64,000 nt of DNA from DATMQA01 sp035566895. Its GTDB lineage: Bacteria; Verrucomicrobiota; Verrucomicrobiia; Limisphaerales; UBA8199. The notes beneath the pieces are model-generated. The model ran no database searches. It was not told the origin of the DNA and was given only the letters and a program-made list of their open reading frames with translations. The number at the start of each line of letters is the position of its first letter. Within the stretch, counting starts at the first letter, position 1. Location of the stretch: NCBI GenBank assembly GCA_035566895.1, contig DATMQA010000091.1, positions 1-64,000 on the forward strand, written 5' to 3'. Below are positions 22,883 to 31,386 of this stretch, in pieces. Position numbers and translations under genes: made by a program.

Positions 22883-24928
22883 ATGCCTGAGTCTTGTCGT
22901 ATGCCGGGGGAATTGCTATGTTCGAAACGCCCTGCTCGGCATTCCGCTCTCCGCACTCCACACTGCACACTCCTCTTTCTTTGGCTGGCCGCCGGCCCAG
23001 TCCTGGCACAGAGCACGGATGTGCTGACCTGGCACAACGACAGCGCCCGAACGGGACAGACTCTCCATGAGGAAATCCTCACCCACGCCGCTGTCATTAC
23101 CAACCATTTCGGCAAGTTGTGGGTGCTGCCGGCCGATGGCAAGGTGGAAGCCCAACCGCTCTATGCCGCGGGCGTGTCGATTCCGGGCAAAGGTGTGCGC
23201 AATGTGGTTTTCTTCGCCACCGAGCATGATTCCGTTTACGCCTACGACGCCGATAGCACGAATCTTTTTTGGCAGTGGTCGATGCTGGGCACCAACGAGG
23301 CCCCTTCCGACGCCCGCAATTGCGATCAGGTCACGCCCGAGATCGGCGTGACGGCCACGCCGGTGATTGACCGGCAACTGGGTCCCAGCGGCACCATGTT
23401 TGTCGTCGCCATGAGCAAGCGCTCGACTTCGACTTATTTCCAACGGCTGCACGCGCTCGACCTGGCCACGGGCACCAACCGGATTCCAGCCGCCACCATC
23501 GCGGCCACTTTCCCGGGCGCCGGCGCCAACAGCAGTGGCAGCAATGTCGTCTTTGATCCCGGCCAGTATAAAGAAAGGCCGGGATTGCTCTTGTTGAATG
23601 GCGTCGTCTATACCGCCTGGTCATCGCACTGCGATTTCGATCCCTATACCGGCTGGATCATGGGTTATGACGAGCGCACGCTGGCCCAGACCAACGTGCT
23701 GAACGTCACCCCCAACGGCAACGAAGGCGCCATTTGGATGAGCGGCGCCGGCCTGGCCGCCGACTCGCTCGGGAATATCTACTTTCTCGATGCCAATGGC
23801 ACCTTCGATGCCACTTTGACCAACGGCTTTCCCAGCCAGGGTGATTTCGGCAACGCCTTCATCAAGCTCTCCACCACCAGCAACCGCCTCGCCGTCGTGG
23901 ATTATTTCGCCGGCTACACCAACGCGCTGGAAAATGCGACTGACGAAGACCTCGGCTCCGGCGGCGCCCTGGTCCTGCCCGACCTCACCGACCTGCTGGG
24001 CAACACCCGTCAACTCGTCGTTGGCGCCGGCAAGGACCAAAACATCTATCTCCTGGACCGCACGAACATGGGCAAATTCAGCGCCGTCAACAATAACGCG
24101 ATTTACCAGGAACTCTACAACGCCATGCCTGGCGGTGTCTGGTCCTCGCCCGCCTATTTCAACAGCACGCTTTATTACGCCTCCGACAGCCAACAGCTCC
24201 AGGCGTTCCCGCTCCAAAACGCCCTCTTGCTACCCAGTTCTTCCCAAACCACCGCCACGCTGGGCTATCCGCCCCCAACGCCCAGCGTGTCGGCCAACGG
24301 CACCAACAATGCCATCGTCTGGGCCGGCGAGAATGCCACCCCCGCGGTGTTGCACGCCTACGCGGCGACCAACCTGGCCATCGAGCTTTACAACAGCAAC
24401 CAGGCCGCTACCAATCGCGACCATTTTGGCGCCGGCAGCAAGTTCGTCGTGCCGACCGTCGCTGCCGGGCGGGTCTATCTCGGTGCCGCCGCCGGGGTAG
24501 CTGTGTTTGGCCTGCTGGATACCTCCACGCTGACGCCCCTGCAGCTTTGGCGCAAGAGCCACTTCGGCAATCCCTCCAGCGTTGGCCAGGGGGCCGACGG
24601 AGCCAGTCCAGCGGGAGACGGCGTGCCAAACCTGCTCAAATACGCGCTGGGCCTGGACCCGTTTACACCCGTCATTCGCAGCAAGCTCACTACGGGTAGT
24701 ATCGCCCAATTATCGGGCCAGAGCTACGCCACCTTAAGCATCCCTCGCACCAACCGCGCGACCGACATCACGTACGCCGTCCAAATCTCAACCGACCTGC
24801 AGAACTGGGCGTCTGGCTCGGGCAACACCGTCACGGTCACTGACACCACCTCGCAACTGGTCGTGCGGGACGCCACCCCGCTGGGCACAGCCCCGCGCTT
24901 TATGCGCCTGACCGTGTCCAATCCGTAG
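22883..24928 (+). CDS. Secreted quinoprotein-like beta-propeller protein
   Basis: The 681-aa protein has a hydrophobic signal segment (TLLFLWLAAGPVLAQ) after a basic region encoded by heptamer repeats. PQQ-like propeller features include FFATEHDSVYAYDADS, VTATPVIDRQ, LHALDLATG and VGAGKDQNIYLLDRTN. After it comes ADGASPAGDGVPNLLKYALGLDP, a calcium-loop-like hinge frequent before C-terminal domains in Verrucomicrobia. A final beta-sandwich ends in RFMRLTVSNP. PQQ-binding residues cannot be confirmed; a structural or degradative role at the cell surface is possible. Confidence 0.75.
   Translation: MPESCRMPGELLCSKRPARHSALRTPHCTLLFLWLAAGPVLAQSTDVLTWHNDSARTGQTLHEEILTHAAVITNHFGKLWVLPADGKVEAQPLYAAGVSIPGKGVRNVVFFATEHDSVYAYDADSTNLFWQWSMLGTNEAPSDARNCDQVTPEIGVTATPVIDRQLGPSGTMFVVAMSKRSTSTYFQRLHALDLATGTNRIPAATIAATFPGAGANSSGSNVVFDPGQYKERPGLLLLNGVVYTAWSSHCDFDPYTGWIMGYDERTLAQTNVLNVTPNGNEGAIWMSGAGLAADSLGNIYFLDANGTFDATLTNGFPSQGDFGNAFIKLSTTSNRLAVVDYFAGYTNALENATDEDLGSGGALVLPDLTDLLGNTRQLVVGAGKDQNIYLLDRTNMGKFSAVNNNAIYQELYNAMPGGVWSSPAYFNSTLYYASDSQQLQAFPLQNALLLPSSSQTTATLGYPPPTPSVSANGTNNAIVWAGENATPAVLHAYAATNLAIELYNSNQAATNRDHFGAGSKFVVPTVAAGRVYLGAAAGVAVFGLLDTSTLTPLQLWRKSHFGNPSSVGQGADGASPAGDGVPNLLKYALGLDPFTPVIRSKLTTGSIAQLSGQSYATLSIPRTNRATDITYAVQISTDLQNWASGSGNTVTVTDTTSQLVVRDATPLGTAPRFMRLTVSNP
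22940..22974. repeat. Heptamer repeats inside a coding start, CACTCCR family
   Basis: Five 7-bp units in register: CATTCCG, CTCTCCG, CACTCCA, CACTGCA, CACTCCT. They encode the basic region just before the signal peptide of the quinoprotein-like protein, so the native start may have been altered by repeat insertion. Confidence 0.7.
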
Positions 24929-24934
24929 ATTCAA

Positions 24935-26146
24935 TCACCGCTCCAGGTGATAAGTCTCCATCACTTCGCCAAGTTCCTGCTGAATCCACTCTTTGGTCAA
25001 TCCAAATTCCTCCAGCGTATATTCGTGTTTGCTTTTGAACTCGCGCTGCCGCTCCGTCGCCGCCTCCAGCCGCGTCCGGTAGCCCTCGCTCATCGACCAC
25101 CCGAAATGCTCGTAGAGCTTCTCCACCGTCTCGCGTGGATTGCGAATCAGCTCGCGGTAATCAATGCAGTAGTATTGCCGCGGCTCCACCCGTTCGCGAA
25201 ACGCATAAAGGTGCTTGTACCATTCAACCGCCTGGCGGGCGTAGGCCTTCGAGACCGGCCCGTCGCGCTCGATCTCTGGTGAATGCTTCTGCCACACCGG
25301 CACAAACAGGCTCACGTGGGACGCCACCGACCGATATGGATGACGGACTATCGTGATGAACCTTCCCTCGGGGAAGGCTTCCAGCAGCGATTCGACCGCG
25401 CCTGAGGATTGCGTCGCTTTGGAAAGCAACGTCCGGGCCGGGCCATTGGCGTAAAGATGCCGCTGCAGGCAACTGCGGTAGTAGCCCATCAGTTTGCGGC
25501 GCTCGTGTGGCGCCAGCGCGTCCGGAAAACCCGCTTCCCAGAGTTCTTCGATGAACGGGAACAGCAGGTAAACGGCTTCCGATTGGAACGCATAAAGAAA
25601 TAGCGCGTCGTCCTCTTCCGGCTGGTCCAGCCGCATCTTGTGCAGGTCGTCCCACCCGCCGAACCATTTCTTCTCGCACCAATTCAGCAGCCGCTCGAAA
25701 GGCCGCCCCAGCTTGCTATCCAGCCGCACCAGCACGCCGCACAGCCGCTGATAACATACCGCCGGAAAGATCGTTTGATACATCTTCAGGTGCACGAACC
25801 GCTCTTCGTCCAGGCTCAGCAGTTTCTGTAGCAGCGTCGTGCCGCTGCGCGGCGGCGCCACAATGAATACCGGCTGCCTGACCCGCTGCCGCCGAAACGC
25901 CGGATACAATACGTGGTCCAGCGCCCGGCCCACCACCACCAGCATGCGGAAGAGCAGGAATAGCCCGGTAAAAAACAGCACGTAAGCCCAGCGCCGCAAC
26001 CGGAACGGCGTTCGAAACAACGCCAATCTTTCCGCTTTCAGAAACAGTTTGTAGTTGAAGTAATTGCGGCCCTCGGGCTCCTTCGGCCGGGCTCTCATCT
26101 CCAACCCCGCAGCTCTTCCTGCGATGATTTCCAACTCCGTTTGCAT
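24935..26146 (-). CDS. Sulfotransferase-family protein
   Basis: The protein has 403 aa from ATG 26146 (MQTELEIIAG). An N-terminal membrane helix (AYVLFFTGLFLLFRMLVVVG) precedes a sulfotransferase domain: VFIVAPPRSGTTLLQKLLS is the 5'-phosphosulfate loop, and FITIVRHPYRSVASHVSLF the 3'-phosphate region. PAPS-dependent sulfation of a lipid or glycan at the inner membrane is expected. It is convergent with the quinoprotein gene (6-bp gap). Confidence 0.87.
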   Translation of the reverse strand: MQTELEIIAGRAAGLEMRARPKEPEGRNYFNYKLFLKAERLALFRTPFRLRRWAYVLFFTGLFLLFRMLVVVGRALDHVLYPAFRRQRVRQPVFIVAPPRSGTTLLQKLLSLDEERFVHLKMYQTIFPAVCYQRLCGVLVRLDSKLGRPFERLLNWCEKKWFGGWDDLHKMRLDQPEEDDALFLYAFQSEAVYLLFPFIEELWEAGFPDALAPHERRKLMGYYRSCLQRHLYANGPARTLLSKATQSSGAVESLLEAFPEGRFITIVRHPYRSVASHVSLFVPVWQKHSPEIERDGPVSKAYARQAVEWYKHLYAFRERVEPRQYYCIDYRELIRNPRETVEKLYEHFGWSMSEGYRTRLEAATERQREFKSKHEYTLEEFGLTKEWIQQELGEVMETYHLER

Positions 26147-26211
26147 TGTCGTCCCTTCAGGCCCGCTCGCTCTTCGCAAGTCCTGCCGTCATCTAACGGA
26201 CAAATCAACCC

Positions 26212-26226
26212 ACCTTACAATAAGGT
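26212..26226. promoter_or_regulatory. Short palindrome upstream of the sulfotransferase gene
   Basis: ACCTTA-CAA-TAAGGT is a perfect 6-bp inverted repeat about 65 bp before the start. A TTGACT box lies upstream on the minus strand (about 26240-26245). This is a possible operator; no regulator is identified. Confidence 0.35.
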
Positions 26227-26277
26227 TGACACCTCATTGAAAGTCAAGGGGCAGATCCCATTTAAGCGCAAAAACAA

Positions 26278-26303
26278 GGCGACCCGGCCTGCGCCGGGTC
26301 GCC
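26278..26303 (-). terminator. Rho-independent terminator after eno
   Basis: GGCGACCCGGC (26278-26288) pairs with GCCGGGTCGCC (26293-26303) around a 4-nt loop. On the minus strand the stem is followed by TTGTTTTTG. It lies 55 bp past the enolase stop. Confidence 0.9.
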
Positions 26304-26357
26304 TATCCTAACCAACCTAACAACCACCACAATAACCCCAAACCAATATACTCAGGA

Positions 26358-27656
26358 CTACCCTTTGCGCAAATGCCTCGGCAACGCCGTCTCTCCCGCA
26401 TACACCGCGTTCCGCCCCAGCACCTGTTCGATGCGCAAAAGCTGGTTGTATTTCGCCAGCCGGTCCGAACGGCTCAGCGACCCGGTCTTGATCTGCCCGC
26501 AATTCGTCGCCACTGCTATGTCCGCTATCGTCGCGTCTTCGGTCTCTCCTGAACGATGGCTCAGCACCGCCGTGTAACGGTTCGTCTGCGCCAGTTCCAC
26601 CGCGTCGAGGGTCTCGGTCAACGAACCGATCTGGTTCACCTTCACCAGGATCGAATTCGCCGTCCCCGTGTCGATGCCCCGCTGCAGGAACTTCACATTG
26701 GTCACAAAAAGGTCGTCCCCGACCAGTTGCACCTTGCTGCCGAGTTTGTCCGTCAATGTCTTCCAGTTTTTCCAGTCGTTCTCGGCGCACCCATCTTCGA
26801 TGCTCACAATCGGGTATTTGCCGCAAAGCTTCACGTAGAAAGCCACCAACTCATCCCCCGTCACCGTCTTGCCCGTGCTCTTCTTGAACGTGTAGGTCCC
26901 GTTCCCGTTGTAGAACTCCGACGCCGCCACGTCCAGCGCTAGGTAGATGTCCTTTCCCGCCTTGTAACCCGCGCCTTTGACCGCCTGCAGGATCGATTCA
27001 ATCGCGTCCTCGACGCTGCTCAGCTTAGGCGCGAATCCCCCTTCATCCCCCACCGCCGTGCTCAGCCCCCGCTTCTTCAACACCGACTTCAGCGCATGGA
27101 ACGTCTCGGTAATCGCCCGCAGGCCCTCGCTGAACGTCGGCAGCCCCTGCGGCTGGATCATGAACTCCTGGAAATCAATCGGCGCATCCGAATGCGCGCC
27201 GCCATTGATCACATTCGCCATCGGCACCGGCAACACTTTCGCATTCGGCCCGCCCAAATACTTGAACAGCGGCACGCCCAGCGCTTCCGACGCCGCTTTG
27301 GCGCTCGCCAGCGACACCGCCAGGATCGCGTTCGCCCCCAGCTTCGATTTCGTCGCCGTCCCATCCAACTCCAGCATAATGCCGTCCACCGTCAACTGGT
27401 CCAGCGCATCGACCCCGCGCAAGGCCGGCAGGATCTTGCTGGTCACGTTCTTGACCGCCTTGCTCACCCCTTTGCCCAGGTAGCGTTTCTTGTCGCCGTC
27501 CCGCAGCTCGATCGCCTCGTGTTCCCCCGTGCTGGCCCCCGAGGGCACCGCCGCGCGGCCCACCGCCCCACCGGCTAACATTACATCCACTTCCACCGTC
27601 GGGTTACCGCGCGAATCAAGGATTTCACGCGCCTGAATATCATAAATGGCACTCAT
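26358..27656 (-). CDS. eno: Enolase
   Basis: The 432-aa length matches bacterial enolases. Motifs are complete: AREILDSRGNPTVEVDV, PSGASTGEHEAIELRDGD, SIEDGCAENDW (metal-binding Asp/Glu), QLVGDDLFVTN, SILVKVNQIGSLTET (catalytic Lys) and VLSHRSGETEDA. It interconverts 2-phosphoglycerate and phosphoenolpyruvate. A strong terminator follows. A 54-aa membrane protein gene lies upstream on the same strand. Confidence 0.98.
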   Translation of the reverse strand: MSAIYDIQAREILDSRGNPTVEVDVMLAGGAVGRAAVPSGASTGEHEAIELRDGDKKRYLGKGVSKAVKNVTSKILPALRGVDALDQLTVDGIMLELDGTATKSKLGANAILAVSLASAKAASEALGVPLFKYLGGPNAKVLPVPMANVINGGAHSDAPIDFQEFMIQPQGLPTFSEGLRAITETFHALKSVLKKRGLSTAVGDEGGFAPKLSSVEDAIESILQAVKGAGYKAGKDIYLALDVAASEFYNGNGTYTFKKSTGKTVTGDELVAFYVKLCGKYPIVSIEDGCAENDWKNWKTLTDKLGSKVQLVGDDLFVTNVKFLQRGIDTGTANSILVKVNQIGSLTETLDAVELAQTNRYTAVLSHRSGETEDATIADIAVATNCGQIKTGSLSRSDRLAKYNQLLRIEQVLGRNAVYAGETALPRHLRKG

Positions 27657-27779
27657 AATTTCATTTTCAATTCGAATCTCACGAAATCAGGCCTCCTGCA
27701 CCCTTGCCGAGCTTCTGATTTCCAAATGCGCTCCGGCTTCGGGAACGCGCCGCGCATGATAGAAGCTCACACCGCTGCG

Positions 27780-27944
27780 TCAAGGAAGGACCCAGAGAAT
27801 CAGGAATACCAAATAGCCGAAGGCCCCGATGCCGATCAGGGTATGGGGCAGCATGAAGATCCGGACAAACCAGAATTGTCCTGTCCCGCCAAGGTTTCCG
27901 CGCACCCGTCTTGGTGGCGGCGGCGGCGGCGTGGGTGTGCTCAT
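27780..27944 (-). CDS. Small proline-rich single-pass membrane protein (54 aa)
   Basis: The frame runs from ATG 27944 to TGA 27780. The N-terminus is MSTPTPPPPPPRRV, then a Gly-rich link, and a C-terminal hydrophobic helix (FMLPHTLIGIGAFGYLVFLI) ending in WVLP. It lies 123 bp upstream of eno on the same strand. The Pro/Arg head and one clear membrane helix argue for a real small protein. Function unknown. An overlapping 104-codon frame in another phase lacks such structure. Confidence 0.55.
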   Translation of the reverse strand: MSTPTPPPPPPRRVRGNLGGTGQFWFVRIFMLPHTLIGIGAFGYLVFLILWVLP

Positions 27945-28134
27945 GCGCTTTATCTGCGAGCGCCATCTTTTCCGTCCTTTTCCTGTTTTTCAATCACAAA
28001 GGACTTGGAAATCAACCGCAGCGACGGATCGACGCCGAGCGCACGCACTCCATACACGGGTGTAGGGCTCCATCCTGGGCTCCATCCCCTGCCTCCAATC
28101 CTCGGAGGCACCCGCCTCCATGACCGACTGCCTC

Positions 28135-28602
28135 TTACTTTTGTTCCGAGTCAGCAGTGCTGTTGTCGCTGTCCGTTTGAGGCCGTTTGACCCGCAGGTT
28201 TCCAAGCTTGGCAGTGTCCCCAAACCAGGCAATGGCGCCGCAGCGCGTGCACATCCAGGCCTTGGTCCCGACGAAGCTGTCTTTCAGCGTCCAGAATTTC
28301 GTTTTCTTCGGCACGAAATAGACCAGGCCGGCGCCGCGCACCTTGCCTTCGACCAACTCGGTATGGCGACAGACCGCGCAGACCTCGCGCGCTTTATCCA
28401 GGTCCTTTTCGCTGTGGAACACCTGCATGACCGAATCCAGGTCCTCCTGCCAAAACCGGGTTGAATCGCCTACTTTGCGGTAAGTGATCTTGTTGTCGCG
28501 CATCCAGCGGTACAGCGTGGGTTCCCCGACATCGAGGTATTCGGCGGCTTCTTTAATCGAGAACCACTTTCGGTTAGAGGCGCCGAGTTCCATATTTTCC
28601 AT
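28135..28602 (-). CDS. Excisionase/MerR-like HTH regulator with zinc-ribbon domain
   Basis: The protein has 155 aa from ATG 28602 (MENMELGASNRKW). WFSIKEAAEYLDVGEPTLYRWM is an excisionase-type winged HTH. The C-terminal half has CAVCRHTELV and later CTRCGAIAWFGD, two CxxC pairs that could bind zinc, ending in an acidic tail. Upstream in-frame starts exist (to 28662) but would place the operator palindrome inside the gene, so the shorter start is preferred. It is divergent from a large membrane protein across the 28625-28686 operator and probably autoregulated. Confidence 0.78.
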   Translation of the reverse strand: MENMELGASNRKWFSIKEAAEYLDVGEPTLYRWMRDNKITYRKVGDSTRFWQEDLDSVMQVFHSEKDLDKAREVCAVCRHTELVEGKVRGAGLVYFVPKKTKFWTLKDSFVGTKAWMCTRCGAIAWFGDTAKLGNLRVKRPQTDSDNSTADSEQK

Positions 28603-28624
28603 AATTGGGCTTTTACACTCATTC

Positions 28625-28686
28625 ACTATCATTTGCAACTTTTTTGTTGACATAGGTTGCAAATGATAGTAAACGATAGTTAATGA
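28625..28686. promoter_or_regulatory. Divergent operator: 15-bp perfect inverted repeat plus direct repeats
   Basis: ACTATCATTTGCAAC (28625-28639) and its exact complement (28656-28670) are separated by 16 nt that include TTGACA (28647-28652), a consensus -35 on the plus strand. AAATGATAGT and AAACGATAGT repeat head-to-tail with 10-bp phase at 28661-28680. The layout suits a dimeric HTH protein controlling both divergent genes. Confidence 0.75.
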
Positions 28687-28728
28687 AACACGGGGACATC
28701 AAAATTCCTGGACATCGGAGGATTCATT

Positions 28729-30408
28729 ATGAGCGACTACCCCATCGATTCGGACGCACCGGCTGGTGATGATCAACCTAGAGTGCCAGAAGCGCTGACC
28801 GCCCCTGACCCGGTCGCCAAGGCGGAACCAAGTCACCCCCCAAAGCAGCCATGGGCGTGGCTGCGCCAGTTTCTGGTCTGGAACCCGATGTACTTAGTGA
28901 GCGCCGCGTTGCTGCTCTATGGGTTCTACCTGGTGTCGGCCGACCCGGGTTTCCTGCGAACGGAGGCGGCTCAACTCTCGTTCAACCTTGGCTCGCTGCA
29001 GCTCTACGAACTGGTGGTGGTCGCCACAGCTATATTTTTGGCGGGGCGCGCCGTTTGGTATGATTCGACTCTGCTCGTAGGCTTGGAAAACCTGCTCGTG
29101 CTGGTGCCTTTCATTCTCATCAGCCAGGCAGCCCTGATCGAGCCGCGCCTGGTTTGGACCTTATGCTCGGCGGCGGGATTGCTGGCGGCTGCCCGTCTGG
29201 TCTGTCTAAAGCGGTGCATTCCGCGCCTCAACTTTCCGCCCCGTTTGGTTGCCATCGGCACGGTGATGCTGGCAGTAAACACGGCGTTGCCCATCGTTTA
29301 CCGGATCTTGCATCAGTCAAAAGTTGGAACCAAACCCGACTGGGGAGCCGCTTACGAGACCAATCAGTACATTTGGTGGCTGTTGGTACCGGCCCTGTGC
29401 GCGTTGAGCACGGCGCTGCCGCCGGCCCGCAGCAAGGGTGCATTGTGGCCCCAACGCGCCTGGCTGCCGTTGAGCTTCTTCTCCTTGTGGCTGGTGGGAA
29501 CGTGGGTTCATCTGTACTGCCTGGGCTACGTCTATGACTTCGATTTGCGCCCGGAACTTCTGGCGCCTTCGGTTTGGATACTGTTCTGGGCGCTGTGCGT
29601 TTGGGTGGCGCGCATGTTGCCCGGTCCAAAGCCGGCCTGGAAAGGCGCGCTGTGGACGCTTCCACTGCTCTCCACCCTGCTCGCTGCGCCCCAAAATGGG
29701 AAGCAGGTATTTCTCGTTCTGACGGTGCTGAATGTGGCGAGTTACGGCGTTATTTACCTTCGTCGGCGAGCGCCGCTGGCGTTGCATTTATTGTTGATTT
29801 CGACGGTCGCGCTCATTGGCGGCTTGCCACAAGCGTGGGCTCACCACTTCGGAGCCGAAATCAATCGGGAGACGCTGCTCGGCGCCGGCGCGGGAATCTA
29901 CCTGGTGGTGTGCGCCGCGCTTTCGCCCAAGCCCAAGATGGGGTTTCTGGGTGCCCTGGTGGCCGCCACGATCGTTAATGCGATCGGACAGCATCCTCAG
30001 ACGAGCCATTGGGCCACCCAAATCGGTCTGGCTTTTCTACTTTTGCACAGCCTGCGATGGACCACTTCCCTTGAGGAAGGCGCCAATGCAGTTCGCTGGC
30101 TCACCGCTCTTGCTTGGGTCGCGCATTCTTTCGTGTGGACCCACGTGTACGGCGCGGGTTGGATGCCTTGCGCCGTGGCCATCCCGGTGCTCGGGGCCGT
30201 TTTGGTTTTGCGCTGGCTGCAGGGACGATGGAGCAGTTTAGCGGTGCCGCTGGCTGCCGGGTTGGTGCTGCTCTGCCCGCCCGGCCGCTCAGCAGCCGTT
30301 CAGCTTCAACTGGCTCCGGCAGGGTTGCTGGCGATCATCGGCAGTTTCGTCCTGTTCGGCCTGGGAACAGTGGCGGCGCTCACCAAACACCGTTGGGCAT
30401 CACGATGA
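28729..30408 (+). CDS. Large polytopic membrane protein of unknown function
   Basis: The 559-aa protein has a soluble Pro/Asp-rich N-terminus of about 45 residues, then about 14-16 hydrophobic segments with many Trp and Leu. A GGAGG Shine-Dalgarno lies 7 nt before ATG 28729. I recognise no transporter signature. The gene is divergent from the HTH/zinc-ribbon regulator and shares its operator, so it is probably the regulated target. Confidence 0.75.
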   Translation: MSDYPIDSDAPAGDDQPRVPEALTAPDPVAKAEPSHPPKQPWAWLRQFLVWNPMYLVSAALLLYGFYLVSADPGFLRTEAAQLSFNLGSLQLYELVVVATAIFLAGRAVWYDSTLLVGLENLLVLVPFILISQAALIEPRLVWTLCSAAGLLAAARLVCLKRCIPRLNFPPRLVAIGTVMLAVNTALPIVYRILHQSKVGTKPDWGAAYETNQYIWWLLVPALCALSTALPPARSKGALWPQRAWLPLSFFSLWLVGTWVHLYCLGYVYDFDLRPELLAPSVWILFWALCVWVARMLPGPKPAWKGALWTLPLLSTLLAAPQNGKQVFLVLTVLNVASYGVIYLRRRAPLALHLLLISTVALIGGLPQAWAHHFGAEINRETLLGAGAGIYLVVCAALSPKPKMGFLGALVAATIVNAIGQHPQTSHWATQIGLAFLLLHSLRWTTSLEEGANAVRWLTALAWVAHSFVWTHVYGAGWMPCAVAIPVLGAVLVLRWLQGRWSSLAVPLAAGLVLLCPPGRSAAVQLQLAPAGLLAIIGSFVLFGLGTVAALTKHRWASR

Positions 30409-30661
30409 GCCTTTTCACCCCCGGGCGAGTAGCGATGCGGAGATTTGATTTTGCTCCCGTTTGCTTCCTCTTTGGATTCAATCTGGCGTGAGCTATCGGG
30501 CCTTAAGAGCACAGTCCAGAGTCCCGGTCCACCTGTGAATAACTCTTCACAGTATTGTCTGGCCTTGGCCAAGGCCTCCGTTTTAGACTGGGCCCTAGGA
30601 ATCAAGCCGCGTGGTTTCTCGCGGCGGATGTCTTTCTTAAGAAGAAACGGAAAGGGAAATA

Positions 30662-31357
30662 ATGATGTCACAAAAGCCATTTGAAAATGATTCGAGGCCG
30701 CCGGCTCCGAAAGCAGCGGCTAAACAGTCAGCCAAATCCTATCCGGTCGAATCGCAAGACCTTGACCGCCAGCAGGAGCGGCTGAAGAAAGCGGCGAGCG
30801 CCGGGGCTGCCGCGCCGCCGGCTAAACCATTGCCAGTGGCCGCCGCAACGCCACCAAAGCCCGCGACACCGCCGACGCCGAAGCAGGTTGTTCCCCAAGC
30901 CGCGCCAAAGCCACCGCAATCGCCCGTTGCCCAGCAGCAACCAAGTATTACGGCAACGACGGCGCCAAAAGCGCCGGCCGTTTCCGCAACGCTGGCAGCA
31001 GCGCCGTCACCGAAGCCGGTCAGCCAGCCAACCGCGCCGATCACGCCACAGAAGCCGGTCGTGGCCGCTAAAGCCCCGGCGCCGGCAACGCCCAGCACAG
31101 CCAATGTGAGATTTGCCCTCGTTCAACCACAGGCCAAGCTCGTATCGGTCTGCGGCGACTTCAACGGGTGGTCCCCCGAGGCGGCGCTCATGTCCCGGAA
31201 AGAGGGTGGCCGCTGGGAAACGGCGTTGCCGCTGCCAGCCGGACGCTATCAATACAAGTTTTTTGTCGATGGCCACTGGCTGCACGATCCGAATGCCCGG
31301 CAGAATGTCCCCAACGTCCACGGCTCGCTCAATTCGGTGATCGAAGTCCGATTATAG
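30662..31357 (+). CDS. Ala/Pro-rich protein with C-terminal glycogen-binding (AMPK/CBM48-type) domain
   Basis: The 231-aa protein is preceded by an AAAGGGAAATA leader at ATG 30662. Residues of about 30-145 are a low-complexity Ala-Pro-Lys linker. Residues of about 148-231 form a CBM48/AMPK-beta-like domain: VRFALVQPQAKLVSVCGDFNG, W after it, GRWETALPLPAGRYQYKFFV and DGHWLHDP. Such domains bind alpha-glucans or act as scaffolds. No signal peptide is present, so the protein is probably cytoplasmic and glycogen-associated. Confidence 0.82.
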   Translation: MMSQKPFENDSRPPAPKAAAKQSAKSYPVESQDLDRQQERLKKAASAGAAAPPAKPLPVAAATPPKPATPPTPKQVVPQAAPKPPQSPVAQQQPSITATTAPKAPAVSATLAAAPSPKPVSQPTAPITPQKPVVAAKAPAPATPSTANVRFALVQPQAKLVSVCGDFNGWSPEAALMSRKEGGRWETALPLPAGRYQYKFFVDGHWLHDPNARQNVPNVHGSLNSVIEVRL

Positions 31358-31386
31358 GGACCACGGAACCAACGGACCACGGTCGC

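Noticed and set aside
28065..28088. 12-bp tandem repeat GGGCTCCATCC-
   Set aside because: Two imperfect copies only; no link to a gene or structure.
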